Made by a program: the position numbers and the translations under genes. Positions 1 through 12,400 of a stretch of 64,000 bases of DNA are shown piece after piece. Each line of letters begins with the position of its first letter. Position 1 is the first letter of the stretch. This DNA comes from Bactericera cockerelli (lineage: Eukaryota; Arthropoda; Insecta; Hemiptera; Triozidae), in assembly GCA_024516035.1 (NCBI GenBank), contig CM044955.1, forward strand, positions 11,949,550 to 12,013,549, written 5' to 3'. Below the pieces are notes generated by a model that saw nothing but the letters and a program-made list of their open reading frames with translations, was not told the origin of the DNA and searched no databases.

Positions 1-189
1 ATGCAGGTTAGGTTAGGTTAGGTTAGGTTAGGTTAGGTTAGGTTAGGTTACATGTTGTTGACTGAAGTACACACTCCCCCCGCCAGGTGTGCCGCAGCAA
101 CATAGACATGCAGGTTAGGTTAGGTTAGGTTAGGTTAGGTTAGGTTAGGTTACATGTTGTTGACTGAAGTACACACTCCCCCCCGCCAG
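1..189 (+). repeat. Interstitial (GGTTA)n telomere-type arrays with duplicated splice acceptor and exon start
   Basis: Two arrays of the insect telomere motif (about 7-53 and 114-151) alternate with copies of one segment. That segment holds an intron end and the first 27 bases of RNF123 exon a. The window opens on the last six bases of a further copy. Each copy keeps a CCAG acceptor, and the exon fragment ends CAG|GTTAGG, which resembles a donor. Confidence 0.85.
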
Positions 190-436
190 GTGTGCCGCAG
201 CAACATAGACATGCAGGGCCGGCACGTGGCCTGGATCCTGAGCGCTATCTACTCCCCTGGCAAGCAGCTGCAGCTCGCCTGGCTCCTCAGGGTCGTGCTC
301 AGGACGCTCAACAAGGGGTCGGAAGAGGGGCCGCGGTTCAAGTTCGTGCCCTGTTTCTACGTGGAGGCCATGCTCATGCTGACCTCGGTGCTGAGGACCC
401 ACTTCGATCCCCTGGTCCCTCTCAGCAATGTTCCAG
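190..436 (+). CDS. RNF123: RNF123 exon a (first in window)
   Basis: The acceptor is cgccag ending at 189 and the donor is ccag|gttatt after 436. The exon starts in phase 0 with VCRSNIDMQGRHVAWILSAI and contains FVPCFYVEAMLMLTSVLRTH. It ends in phase 1. A transposon begins only 14 bp past the donor. The first 27 bases of this exon, with its acceptor, are duplicated upstream at 87-113. Confidence 0.85.
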
Positions 437-3400
437 GTTATTATATTATACAGGGTGGACCAAAAAAACGTTTACACCCGTTAATGGTAGATTACTGACG
501 ACATTTCTAGGACGGATCTGCAATCCGTTTTTTCGGATTCGCCTTTATAACTGCACAAAGTGATTTTTTGCAACTTTCTGAAAAAGTCCGATTTTGGCTT
601 ATTCTTCAGGTCAGAACTTTTTTCCTGTTGAAGATGAGTTGATTCTGAACATTTCTGCAGAAAGCCAACAAAATTTCGATGTTTCTAGCTACACTACTTT
701 GTTTTTTACGGTTTGGTTTGGCATCTTTTTTGACACCTGAATAGAAAAAAAATTCTCATGTAAATTTTTTACACTTTGAAACACTCAAGATTTGCCCGAG
801 GAAATTTTGGCACAGACATGGGCAAGTTTGATAAAAGTTGGCGGCCAACCCAAGGATGCTAAAAAATAATTTTACGATTTTTTATCACGTGATCTTCTGG
901 GTAAACAAACCAGGTAAGTCTCAAAAAATGATGTTCAAAATCTTAAAAGTGTTGACCGTGTAGGGTCGTCTTGTACTCAAAGAGTAATTAGCTATTTATG
1001 TCTGATAATTATTTTCCTTGGAATTAATTAAGTCCAGTCAAATGAATGATTGTTTGTTTCTCGATGATAGTTTTCAAGCATATTTTTCTGCATTCTATGA
1101 AATATTAACTTTAAACTTCTTGAGTTTTTTTAGTACAAGTTACATTATTATAATTCGGATGCTGAAATGGCGGATACGCATTTAGCATATGGAGTTGCCA
1201 ACAGGAACATTTGGGATCACGTGAAAAACATAATTTACGAAATCTGGTAGCAAGAATCCTGTTGGCATTCGATGACCTGACAGAAAAACCTGGAATCTTC
1301 CGCAACATTTGACGGAACATGGAAGAGGTTCAACCTTTGCATCCAGGAAGGTGGACGTCACTTCCAACAGTTCCTCTAAGGAATTTGAGAAGGGAGAGAG
1401 AGAGAGAGAGACAGAGAGAGGCAGAGAGCGAAAGAGAGAGAGAGAGAGATAAAGGTAAGAAGGTAGAGGGACAGTTCTGAGTTAGAACTAAGGTACTAAA
1501 GTCACCATTGGTTTCAAAAATTTGTGTGAGGAGAATCCATAGTGGCTAAATAAAAAATGGCAACAGTCTTTTTTATTTTGTAGTCATGAATTTTTTGCTG
1601 GCTCTGGCGTTCGGACCGGATGGACTAGCTTACCACTGAGCTAATCGTGCGCGTCTAATCGTTTCTCATTGAACATACTAACACAAAATGTTTTTTTAAA
1701 TACCTTTTTGTTTATATCAAAATAGTATAAAACATAATAAAGACTGCAAAAGTTTATTAATTTTACAAACTATTATCTTGTTTTTTTCAAGACTTCTATT
1801 AAGAGTTGGCAATTGGTAAATATTTGTTATTTATTTAGTATTGTTTATGATAGAAGAACCTACCTACATCATACCTACATAATTTTACCTGGATTTATTT
1901 CATAAACTCTATTTTCGTTTGGAAAATTCGCTAGTTTTTTTTTCTCTCGTAGGGAAGCATAAGAAAAACCATCCTTACATTATCAAGGCAGTCTCTCAGG
2001 GGCTTACATGAATAATAATTATGTGTATTGTGATACCAATAGTATGTGATATAACTCAATTTACAGATGGTATTACCCCCAAAAAAACCATAAGTTGTTG
2101 GTGATACAACAGGTCAGATACAGGTATGAATAAAATATTCCATCAGATTTTTTTGATAATCAAAATAATAATGACCGTCGAGAATTGAACCTCGTTCATG
2201 CGACTAACACTCTTAGCACTACCACATCTAGCTATCACCAATGACAATCTGAGTAGCACGAAATTTATCATTTGAATTTTCCTAAACTGGCTGATGAAGG
2301 CATGAGAGACCGCGGTATTCAAAAAAAGCAATGTAAACAATTTTTGTAAACAATACAAGACGCCCTTACACAGTCTACAGCTAGAAAACTCTTAGGATTT
2401 TTGAAGAGTTTTTGGCAAACATCTAATATTTTTTCCCAGAAGATCACGTGATAAAAAATCGTAAAATTATTTTTTAGCATCCTCGGGGCGGCCGCCAACT
2501 TTTATCAAACTTGCCCATGTCTGTGCCAAAATTTCCTCGGGCAAATGTCGAGTGTTTTATTTAGTAAAAAAGATTTTTTGGTTGTTTTTTTTCTGTTCAG
2601 GTGTAAAAAAATATGACAAACCAAATCGTAAAAAACAAAGTAGTGTAACTAGAAACATCTAAATTTTGTTGGCTTTCTGCAAAATTGTTCAGAATCAACT
2701 CATCTTAAACAGGAAAAAAGTTCTGACCTGAAGAATAAGCCAAAGTCGGACTTTTTCGGAAAGTTGCAAAAAATCACTTTGTGCAGTTACGAAGGCGAAT
2801 CCGAAAAAACGGATTGCAGATCCGGCCTGGAAATGTCGTCAGTAATCTACCATTAACGGGTGTAAACGTTTTTTTGGTCCACCCTGTATATTTTCTCTTT
2901 TATTTAAATGGTAAATACATTTATCTATGGGCTAATATAGCAAACATAGATTTGTTAATAATAATTAGAGGTTTCTGAAACATCTTCATAAGCTGCAGAG
3001 AGGACAAACATAGCTTCGTGATGGTTGTAGTGAGCATAAGATAGGGCGGGAATTTCTTCTCTAGGTGCTTATAACTTTTCTAACAATACGGCATGTTTCA
3101 AGTAACACGCTTTTCTGTATCTTTCTTACAATGAAATAAGGCAGGTTGATTTTCTTCGTGTGTTGATTATTATTATTATTATTATCTGATCTGGTTGCAG
3201 GGTTTTCAGTGAAATCCTAACAATTAACACTGCAACCTAATTAGATTTTATTTATTTACACTTTATTTTTTTTACAAAACAATAATCAACAAAAAAATAA
3301 TAACAATAAATTTAAAAAAAACTTAGAATTATGTGCAAAAAAAATAATAATAAAAATCAATATTAATTTTAAATTACAGTTGTTTTGTGAGCCGGGGCGA

Positions 3401-6400
3401 AGTTAATGCCTTAGGCATTCTCTACCACTTAACCCCGATCTATTGTGACCAGTTGATTCTATTCGGTTTTAACGTCCTGATTGAGATGTTTAGTTAGGAC
3501 GGGGGTTTTACCCTCCATTCGCTGGGAATCGTACCAGCTACCCACAATAACCTCACCCATCTTGGGTAGGGCCGGAAGTGCCAGCCTCACGTGTTTGGAA
3601 GGGACAGAATTTTCTTAGAAAAGTCTGCTCCAACCGAGGATCAAACTCGGGATCTCTGGACTACGGCCAGTAGTCTCAACCGTTACGCCACGCAGGCTGG
3701 CTCGTGATATTAGTTAATATCACTAACCTCGGCACAACCAGGTTAGTGATATTAACACATTGAGGACCAAGCCCATTTTTGTTATATTTCCCCGAGGACC
3801 AGAGTATTTTCTTCAATTATTGTTCGCGTTCAATTATTGTTTGCCTGCGCTCTGGAAAGTCCCGGGTTCGAATCCCATAGCCGACAAAAAAAATCATATA
3901 AAAAAATGGTTAAAGTTGAATTTTTCCTCATTATTTTGAGTTTGTGATCACAGAGTAATAAGACCCTGATGGTTAGGTGGTAGAAAATACTTTGAGCATT
4001 AACCTCACCTGGTGGTAACCTTCCACTAAAGAGTTTTATTATTATTATTGTAAATAAAAAATATAATTTTGTTCCAAATATTTTTTTGTATATATTTTCA
4101 AGTTTTTGCCCCCTCCTTGTTCTTAATTCATTGTTTTGTAAAGAAAATTTAAGGATAGAAAACGCTTTGAGCATTAACCTCGCCTGGTGGTTACCACGTT
4201 CCACTAAAGAGTATTATTATTATTTGTAAAGACTACCTTCCGGTGCGTTCGTGTCCTTATATTTTCTTTTTAAAGATGATTGTTTCACAGCCGTTTTTTT
4301 ATTTCGTAGCCATGAAACAGGAGCTACTGTAGACGCTTGTGGTCTGTGTTGTCGCCTGCCCATCCCGTAGTATGCCTCCCGACTGATGGGCGAGAAGTGA
4401 CACAATACTTCCCAATTAGGTGCTGGGTCAACACGAGCGCACCGTAAGGTATCCCTTACAAACAATTGTAAGCAATTTAAAATTACAAATTTTTGTCGGA
4501 AGGGGGATTGAACCCGGGACCTTCTGCATGGCAAGCGAGTGCATAACCCATCCCGTAGTATGCCTCCCCTCTGATGGGCGAGAAGTGACACAATACTTCC
4601 CAATTAGGTGCTGGGTCAACACTTTCTTTTACTTTTTTATCACACAGAAACCTAAGGTTTCTGTTATCCGTGATGAGGTGTAGACGACTATGAATAAAAA
4701 AAAAAAAAAAAAATATTTTTCTATTGCTTGATAATTCCCAGACCATTTTGATCTCCTGAAGAGCGTGGCGGAGTTCCTAGCGCGGCATATTCCAGACCCC
4801 CGGGTGCAGGACAAAGGCGTGAAGGATACCTTGCGGGAGAGTGCCGCAGGGTTCTTCTGCTCCCCCCTCACTCTCAAGTGCATAGAGAGTGTGTCGGATG
4901 AGAGGTGAGATAATAATAATAATAATATCGCCTTATTCATTCTGCCCGAATAGGACAATTAAAGTCCCATTATTCCAGCAGTAAGCTCAAGACACATTAT
5001 TATGTGGTAAAAATCCCACATGGGAGGATAACTTGTCATGTCCCGGCTGGGTTTCGAACCCACGACTTCTGGAATCTCTGGATTCATAGAGTGCCGCCTT
5101 TACCACTGAGCTACCGGGACAGACTGAGATGTGAAGGGTTTCAGTAGAATTCATAGTAAATTTTAATATTATTATTTTATTTTTTTTTCTTCTTCTTAAT
5201 AAACATGGGTGTATTGGAGAGCAGATGGCTTTTCCAATAGTTAATTGAAAATGAGCTTACGGTTGTCGTTCGTCAATCTTCTTCTGCTCTACGCTGGGGC
5301 CGCTGATCAAGATGGTAAGTCGCCAGGCCTGGCGAAAGCGGCTAGCGGAGCAAGATGATACGGTGGATAGTTGCGATGTGTGCTGGTCAAGAGTTGATTA
5401 AGGTAAGAAGGAACGTTTCTCACGAAGAGTCCGACGTGAGATTTTCCATCGAGTTGGAGACAACCAATTGCGCACGCAATCGCTCATGGAGGTAGATATA
5501 AGTGGTCATTCATAGCAAAAAAAGTGAAGCCCTAACATTTCCCCCCCATAGAATCCAACAGGATTATCTAATGGTCAATGTTCTTCCTGCAGCAAGAAAT
5601 GAACGGTGAATATGGTATGGGCATGGAGGTGATGAATGATAAAAGGGTGATAAAATTATGATAACCAACTTATTTTGAAGATATTGCAAATTGAAATTTC
5701 TCCCCTGAGAATCTATATAAAAATTAAATGAAAATTAATTGCTCAACCTGAAGCTAGGATTAAAATTAAAGTACCTCAGACAGCAACCACAAAGTTAAAT
5801 GATCAGTAATACTTTTACAAATTATTATGGAAGAAAAGGGTTAATTGGTTAATTGATAATAAAAAAAAAATAGTGAAAAAATTCCAATAGGAAAAAATGA
5901 AAATAAATAAGTTTTAGCTTCCTATTTACAAATTTAAGCTTGGCTGCTTAAAGGTTAGTCGCGGGGATCGCCCACGGGTAGAAGGGCAAGTTTGGAGGCT
6001 GGTCGTGTCAGCACACCATGAGATGTTCGAACCGTTGCAACACGGACAACATTATCCTTGCCGGGCATCACATTGATTACAATTCCAATGGGCCACTGTT
6101 GAGGTGGACAATTTGGAGTATGAAGAATCACAACATCGTTGATCTTGACATTATCATTAGAGGAGGTCCATTTGTTCCTTTGGATCAATGTGTTAAGGTA
6201 ATCAGATTTCCATCGCTTCCAGAAACACTGTGTTACCTGTGTGACAAGAAGCCAGCGCTTCAAAGGTGGGATATAATCTGTTGAGGTATCTTTCTCAGCA
6301 CGAGCTAACAAAGGCGCTCCTGTCAAGAAGTGTCCAGGAGTCAAGACATCCACTCCGTCGTTGGGATCTACACTGATGGCGCACAAGGGTCTGGAATTGC

Positions 6401-9400
6401 AGATAGCCTCACATGATACCAGGATGGTTGAAAACTCTTCAAAGTTGAAGGTTTGATTATTCAACACATGTTTGAGATGTTTCTTGACAGATTTCACACC
6501 CGCTTCCCAGAGTCCACCAAAGTTGGGAGCAGATGGAGGATTAAAGTTCCATTGAATTTCACGTGATAGAAGATGAGATGCAATCTGACCTTGTGATGAG
6601 GAAAGAAACTGTTGAGTTTCAGAGATGTGACGGGATGCTCCTTGAAAGTTAGTTCCATTGTCTGAAAAGATATTAGAAGGAAGTCCGCGTCTTCCGATGA
6701 ACCGATCTAATGCAGCCAGAAAACAAGGGGTAGATAATGAGGATAATAACTCAAGATGAATTGCTTTGACTGACATGCAGATAAAGATAGCAAAATATGA
6801 TTTTACAATTGGAGAATTGCGACGTGGTCCAGATTTCAAGGAGAAAGGACCTGCTAGATCCACTCCTACATTTAGAAATGCACGACCTTGGGCAAAACGA
6901 GATACTGGTAGGTCAGCCATCATGGGTTGATGGAAGAGTGGTTTCATCCTAATGCACTTGATACATTTTGATAGATGATTCCGGATGAGGTTACGAGCTC
7001 CAATGATCCAATAGAACCTTTGTAGTAGGGATTGAACTACTTTAGGTCCTCCATGGAGAGTCAGTTGGTGATAATGATCAATAAGAAGTTTGGTTAGATG
7101 TGCTGTCTTTGGAAGGAGAACTGGATGCTTTGAACTCTCAGGCAGAGGAGATTGGGAGAGTCTCCCCCCACAGCCAAAGTCCGACAGAGTTTAAGATGGG
7201 AGATAGAGAGCGTAAGTTGTTTCCAACCAGTTGTCCACTCTTGACAGCTTTTACCTCATCCTTCAGGTAGCATTGTTGAGTGATACGAATGATAACTTCA
7301 AGAGCTTGGTCATTTTCAGTCACCGATAACTCAGGTTTGAAGTTTGATTTTTGCTTGCGACAACAGTTAATAAACCGAAGCACAAATCCAAAGATTCTCT
7401 TTAGCTTCCTTAAGGAAGAAAATTTCTCCACTATCTGGAGTAAAGGATTGATATCAATGTTAGTGAGTAAAGCTGTGACAGGCTTTGTCTCAGGACATGG
7501 TTTATCCATGTCAATTACTTTGAGTGGCCAGCTCTCAACGGGTAATTTTAGAAAAGATGGTCCCCTCAACCAAAGTCCATTTTTCAAAAATTGAGACGGG
7601 GTTAAACCCCGACTTGCTGAGTCTGCACTATTTAATTCAGAAGTGACATATTGCCACTGAGTGGGTTTAGTAGTTTCCAAGATTTGAGATACACGATTTG
7701 CTACATATATTTTAAGTTGATAAGGTGGGGTTTTTAGCCAAGATAGAACAACACAACTATCAGAAAAGAGATAAACATTATCAAATGATAAAAAATCGAG
7801 TGATTTGACTATTTTTGTCAATAATAAAGCTGCGCACAGTTCTAATCGATTAATGGTTTGCACTTTGAGTGGTGCAACTTTGGTTTTTGCACGAAGAAGG
7901 TAATTTTTAACTTTGCCTTCCAAATTACACACTCGGAGATACACCACTGCAGCATAAGCAGACTTGGATGCATCTGCAAATCCCACAAGATCCATGGATT
8001 GACACTTTTCTCTATTGATGTAACGGGGTATTTTAAAGGTAGATAACAAGGTAAGTTCAGTTTTGAATGCTTGCCACATTTCACGTAAGTTATCTGAGAG
8101 CGGTGTGTCCCAAGATAAACTATTATCAAGCCACAATTTTTGGAGAAAAATCTTCATCCAAATGATTACTGGACTTAGATAGCCATTACAGTCATATAAT
8201 TTAGCGACAAATGCCAAAACTTGTCTTTTAGAAAGAGTGGGTGGAAAGGATTGATTATTCACTACATAAAAAAATGCATCAGATTTAGGGCACCATTGCA
8301 TGCCTAGTACTTTTATAGACTCCTCTCCCCCCTCTGAAAAACATTTAGGTTTTTCACAAAGATCTTCAGCTATACCTTCAAGGACAGTGGAGTTAGATGA
8401 GGCCCATTTTCTCACAGAAAAGCCACCCTTTGCTAAGAGAGAAATAATGTCACTTCTCAATGCAATAGCATCTTTTACGGTTGATGATCCCGTAATCCGG
8501 CCCGAAGGACCAACTTATGTATTGGAGAGCAGATGGCTTTTCCAATAGTTAATTGAAAATGAGCTTACGGTTGTCGTTCGTCAATCTTCTTCTGCTCTAC
8601 GCTGGGGCCGCTGATCAAGATGGTAAGTCGCCAGGCCTGGCGAAAGCGGCTAGCGGAGCAAGATGATACGGTGGATAGTTGCGATGTGTGCTGGTCAAGA
8701 GTTGATTAAGGTAAGAAGGAACGTTTCTCACGAAGAGTCCGACGTGAGATTTTCCATCGAGTTGGAGACAACCAATTGCGCACGCAATCGCTCATGGAGG
8801 TAGATATAAGTGGTCATTCATAGCAAAAAAAGTGAAGCCCTAACAATGGGTTTTTAAAAATATTCATCCCATAAAATATATAAGACATGTTTGACTGCTG
8901 GAGTAAAGGGACTTTTCAGTTCCTCCTCGGCAGTATAAACAAGGTATATTCTATTCTATTCTTTTATACAGGTGAACCTATATAAGAAAAACCTCAATCT
9001 AAGAGAGCTATTTCCAGTACAAAATGTACCTCTCTATGAGGGAAAATAACCTTTTTTTTTAAAAGAGAAACCTATCATCATAGGGTGGCGTCATCGTGAA
9101 CGATGGTAGCCAGACAGTGGAGAAATGACTCAGCACTTCTACCAGTGTCTTTACAAGGAGGCTAATAATTGACAAAGGCCCCCAGAACCAAGCCAATGCT
9201 GGTCTACTCCCTGTTTATAGTCCCCCAGCCAGACTGCTGGTCTACTCCCTGTTTATAGTCCCCCAGCCAGACGAACCTGTATACTACTGTATAGTGTATA
9301 TGAGAATAAATATTTCCGGTCCTTTAAGTTCTCTTTATTCGGTTTCGACTGTACTTAATATAAATAACTAATAGCTGGACAATCAGTTACAAAGTATATA

Positions 9401-12400
9401 CAGTTTGGGGCAAAAGTCTGGATTTTTGCATTTACTAATCTCATTGACCAGATTCTTCTGTGAGATAGCGCAAGTGGGTGAAAGCCGCGGGAGAGAAAAC
9501 CTCTTGTATTAGTTTCAATGGCACCGACGCCATTGAAACTAATACAACAAGCAAGTTCTACTTCGTGGTTTTCTAGTGGGTTTAAACTTAGAATTTACTA
9601 TAAATTTAAAACTTAGGTCAAACATTTTGATGTTGGCTTTGTCAGTTTCATATTTTCAATCTCACAACAAAAAATTGAAATAAAAATATTTATTTGTTTA
9701 ACTCATAGATAAAACACCTCCCGCATATCTGCTGTCCTCTTCATTGTTCCCAACACACTCGCCGCATTTCCAACCTGAACACCCAAACTTATTCGTTGCA
9801 TAAGTATGATTTTGCTCTCTTCTCTCCTGTCACACATGCTATCCGCTCTCCCAACTCTTCTAAACACTTCTTTCCATCTTTGCAAATCGGCCCCATGGTT
9901 TCAATAGCAACGGGTACAAAGTGATAATCACTTGCAATTTGCTTATACTTGTCAAGTTTCTTTTTTCCTGCTATTTCCGCCACATGTCCTGTATTTCTTT
10001 TTGGAAACTCGATATTAGATGGTGCCAGAGTATCGGTACAAGTGGCATCCCAAACTAAACATCTACCAGACTTCCACGGAACAGTAGACTTTCCATCTGG
10101 TCGTCGTCCATCCTCACGTATCATGCCAACTGGTTCTAGAACTGCAGGTATTTTTGCCGACGCAAGACCTCTTCTTATCACATCATTTAATGTAAAGTGA
10201 CGTGAAAATCGCCCGGCGCTCTTACTACAGTTTAAACCATGAGTACCTCGTCCGTCTACTTTTTCTTCACAACTAGGTTATATGATAATACAAAATTCTA
10301 TATCAGAATTACGTATAACAAAAAATAATCACCGCTATTTTTTCAGCAAGGAAAGCTTCGTGCGAGCTCTCCTGAAAGCGTACGAAGGCACCAACTGGGC
10401 GCAGACCTACTGGATCTTGGTTCGAATCTGGCACGGGTCGGGCTTTGCTTTCCGCTACACGCAGTCCCCTCACCTGGCCTCCCGCTATGGCGCCGACCTG
10501 GTGCTGACTGACTGGAGCTCCAACCTGATCTGCGTCAGAAACACCCCCTGCCCCTCCGCTGTCTACCAGCAGGAGATACAGCGGCTTCTCCTCGAGGTAA
10601 ATTGTTGTTGTTGTTGTTAACGCTATTCAACTTCATTCAGTCAGTCTCTATGTCAAGGAAAGTCGCTGCTGCTCTTGGGTCTGTCCATAAGGAGGTAGGG
10701 TCTTGGCTTGTTGGATTTGCTGGACATTCAAAGAGGTAAATTGTCTGTCCCGGTAGCTCAGTGGAAAACTGTCCCGGTAGCTCAGTGGTAAACTGTCCCG
10801 GTAGCTCCTCAGTGGTAAACTGTCCCGGTAGCTCAGTGGTAAACTGTCCCGGTAGCTCAGTGGTAAATTGTTCCGGTAACTCAGTGGTAAACTGTACCGG
10901 TAGCTCAGTGGTAAACTGTCCCGGTAGCTCAGTGGTAAACTGTCCCGGTAGCTCAGTGGTAAACTGTCCCGCTAGCTCAGCGGTAAACTGTCCCGGTAGC
11001 TCAGTGGTAAACTGTCCCGGTAGCTCAGTGGTAAACTGTCCCGGTAGCTCAGTGGTAAACTGTCCCGGTAGCTCAGTGGTAAACTGTCCCGGCAGCTCAG
11101 TGGTAAACTGTCCCGGTAGCTCAGTGGTAAACTGTCCCGGTAGCTCAGTGGTAAAGGCGGCACTCTGTGAATCCAAATTTTCCAGAGGTCGTGGGTTCGA
11201 AACCCAACCGGAACACGACAAGTTATCCTGCCATTTGGGATTTTTACCACATAATAATATGTCTTGGGGTTACTGCTGTGTTAATGGGACTTTAATAGTC
11301 TTAATCGGGCAGTATAAATAAGGCGATATTATTATTATTATTATGTAAAATTCCACTAGAGCAAGCGGAAATAAAACGCTTTTTACGCGCTGCTTAAGGC
11401 AAAGGGCTCTTACAGTAGCTGCTGCTTCATGGCTAAGAAATAAATGAGGCTGTGAAACACTCGGGAACTCAGTTTCTCACCATTTCCAGGAGTCGAACGT
11501 GGAAGCCTCGAGCGCGTTCCTCAACTCTCTCCTGAACCAGCTGAACTGGGCCTTCTCCGAGTTCATCAGCATGATCCAGACGGTGCAGAACATGTCCTCG
11601 GAGCGGGTGCTGGTGGCCAACAGGCACCTGGTCATCACCGCCACCTGTTTCGAGATCCTGGTGTGTCTGCTGCGGGTGCTGGAGATGGTGGTGGTGCTGG
11701 CGCGGCCGCTCTTCACGGACCCGACGCGGCCCAACGCGGCCAGCATGCTGGAGCGGGTGGCTCAGGTATTATTATTATTATTATTATACAATGCTTTATG
11801 AGATACAAAAGGACATTACGTACATACAAATAATAATTTTAACAGTGAAAAAATGAAAAAAACAATATACATATACAATAAAAATGAAAAAGAATAGAAA
11901 ATATTTGAAAACATATGTTATAACTAAAAGGCGGGGTTATTGCCTATGGCAATCTCTTCCACCCAACCCTTTGTATATGTGTCTGTCTTCATCCTCTTGA
12001 GCCGGGACTGAGCAAATATTTAAATTGTGTCTGAATTTACTCTTAACCCATTGGGCACCGAGCCCTTTTAACCTGATAACCCCAGGAGACCGGGCTCAAT
12101 TGAATCGATTTCAGCACTCTATGACATAATATGACACCACAGGTTTCCTGTGATAATTATTAATGTTTATTTACATAGGAGTCCGTGTTTATCACATGTG
12201 ATACCCAAATAAGGAATCCGGTAAGCATGAAAATTTTCTTATATTATCTATCACATTTGATAACCAGCCTCTAGGATAAAGATAACCCCGTCTATCACAT
12301 CATGGTACTCAATGGGTTAATTTGCTTTTAGCCAGCGTCGATGGCACGTTTTCGTTCCGTCACTAATTTAAGCGAAGTTAGGACTTCGGTGACTATTTAA

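Larger units (their letters stand above)
5210..8845 (-). mobile_element. Internally deleted BEL/Pao LTR retrotransposon
   Basis: Two 328-bp LTRs (5210-5537 and 8518-8845) look identical by eye, start TGTATTGG and end CCTAACA. They are flanked by the 5-bp target duplication ATGGG (5205-5209 and 8846-8850). On the - strand the 5' LTR is followed by a primer-binding site and then directly by pol sequence downstream of the reverse-transcriptase catalytic core. Gag, protease and most of RT are missing. RNase H, integrase and the BEL-type C-terminal domain remain. At 3.6 kb it is much shorter than usual BEL/Pao elements (6-8 kb). Apparently identical LTRs imply a recent insertion. Confidence 0.9.

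Noticed and set aside
1..151. A chromosome end
   Set aside because: The TTAGG-type arrays are short, interrupted and embedded at an exon boundary of a gene that continues rightwards, so they are interstitial.
2781..2978. Small frame beginning MQLRRRIRKNGLQIRPG, also seen at 40,718-41,101
   Set aside because: It recurs because it lies in the terminal arm of the same transposon family. There is no start context, domain or codon bias.
4220..4603. Open frames in the 4.2-4.9 kb region, with similar ones at 53.6, 55.5 and 62.5 kb
   Set aside because: They translate the SINE-D body, which is why nearly identical peptides recur at each copy.
10637..11321. Repetitive open frames on both strands across the 24-bp array
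   Set aside because: A 24-bp unit is divisible by three, so any stop-free frame stays open; the DNA is a tandem SINE head.
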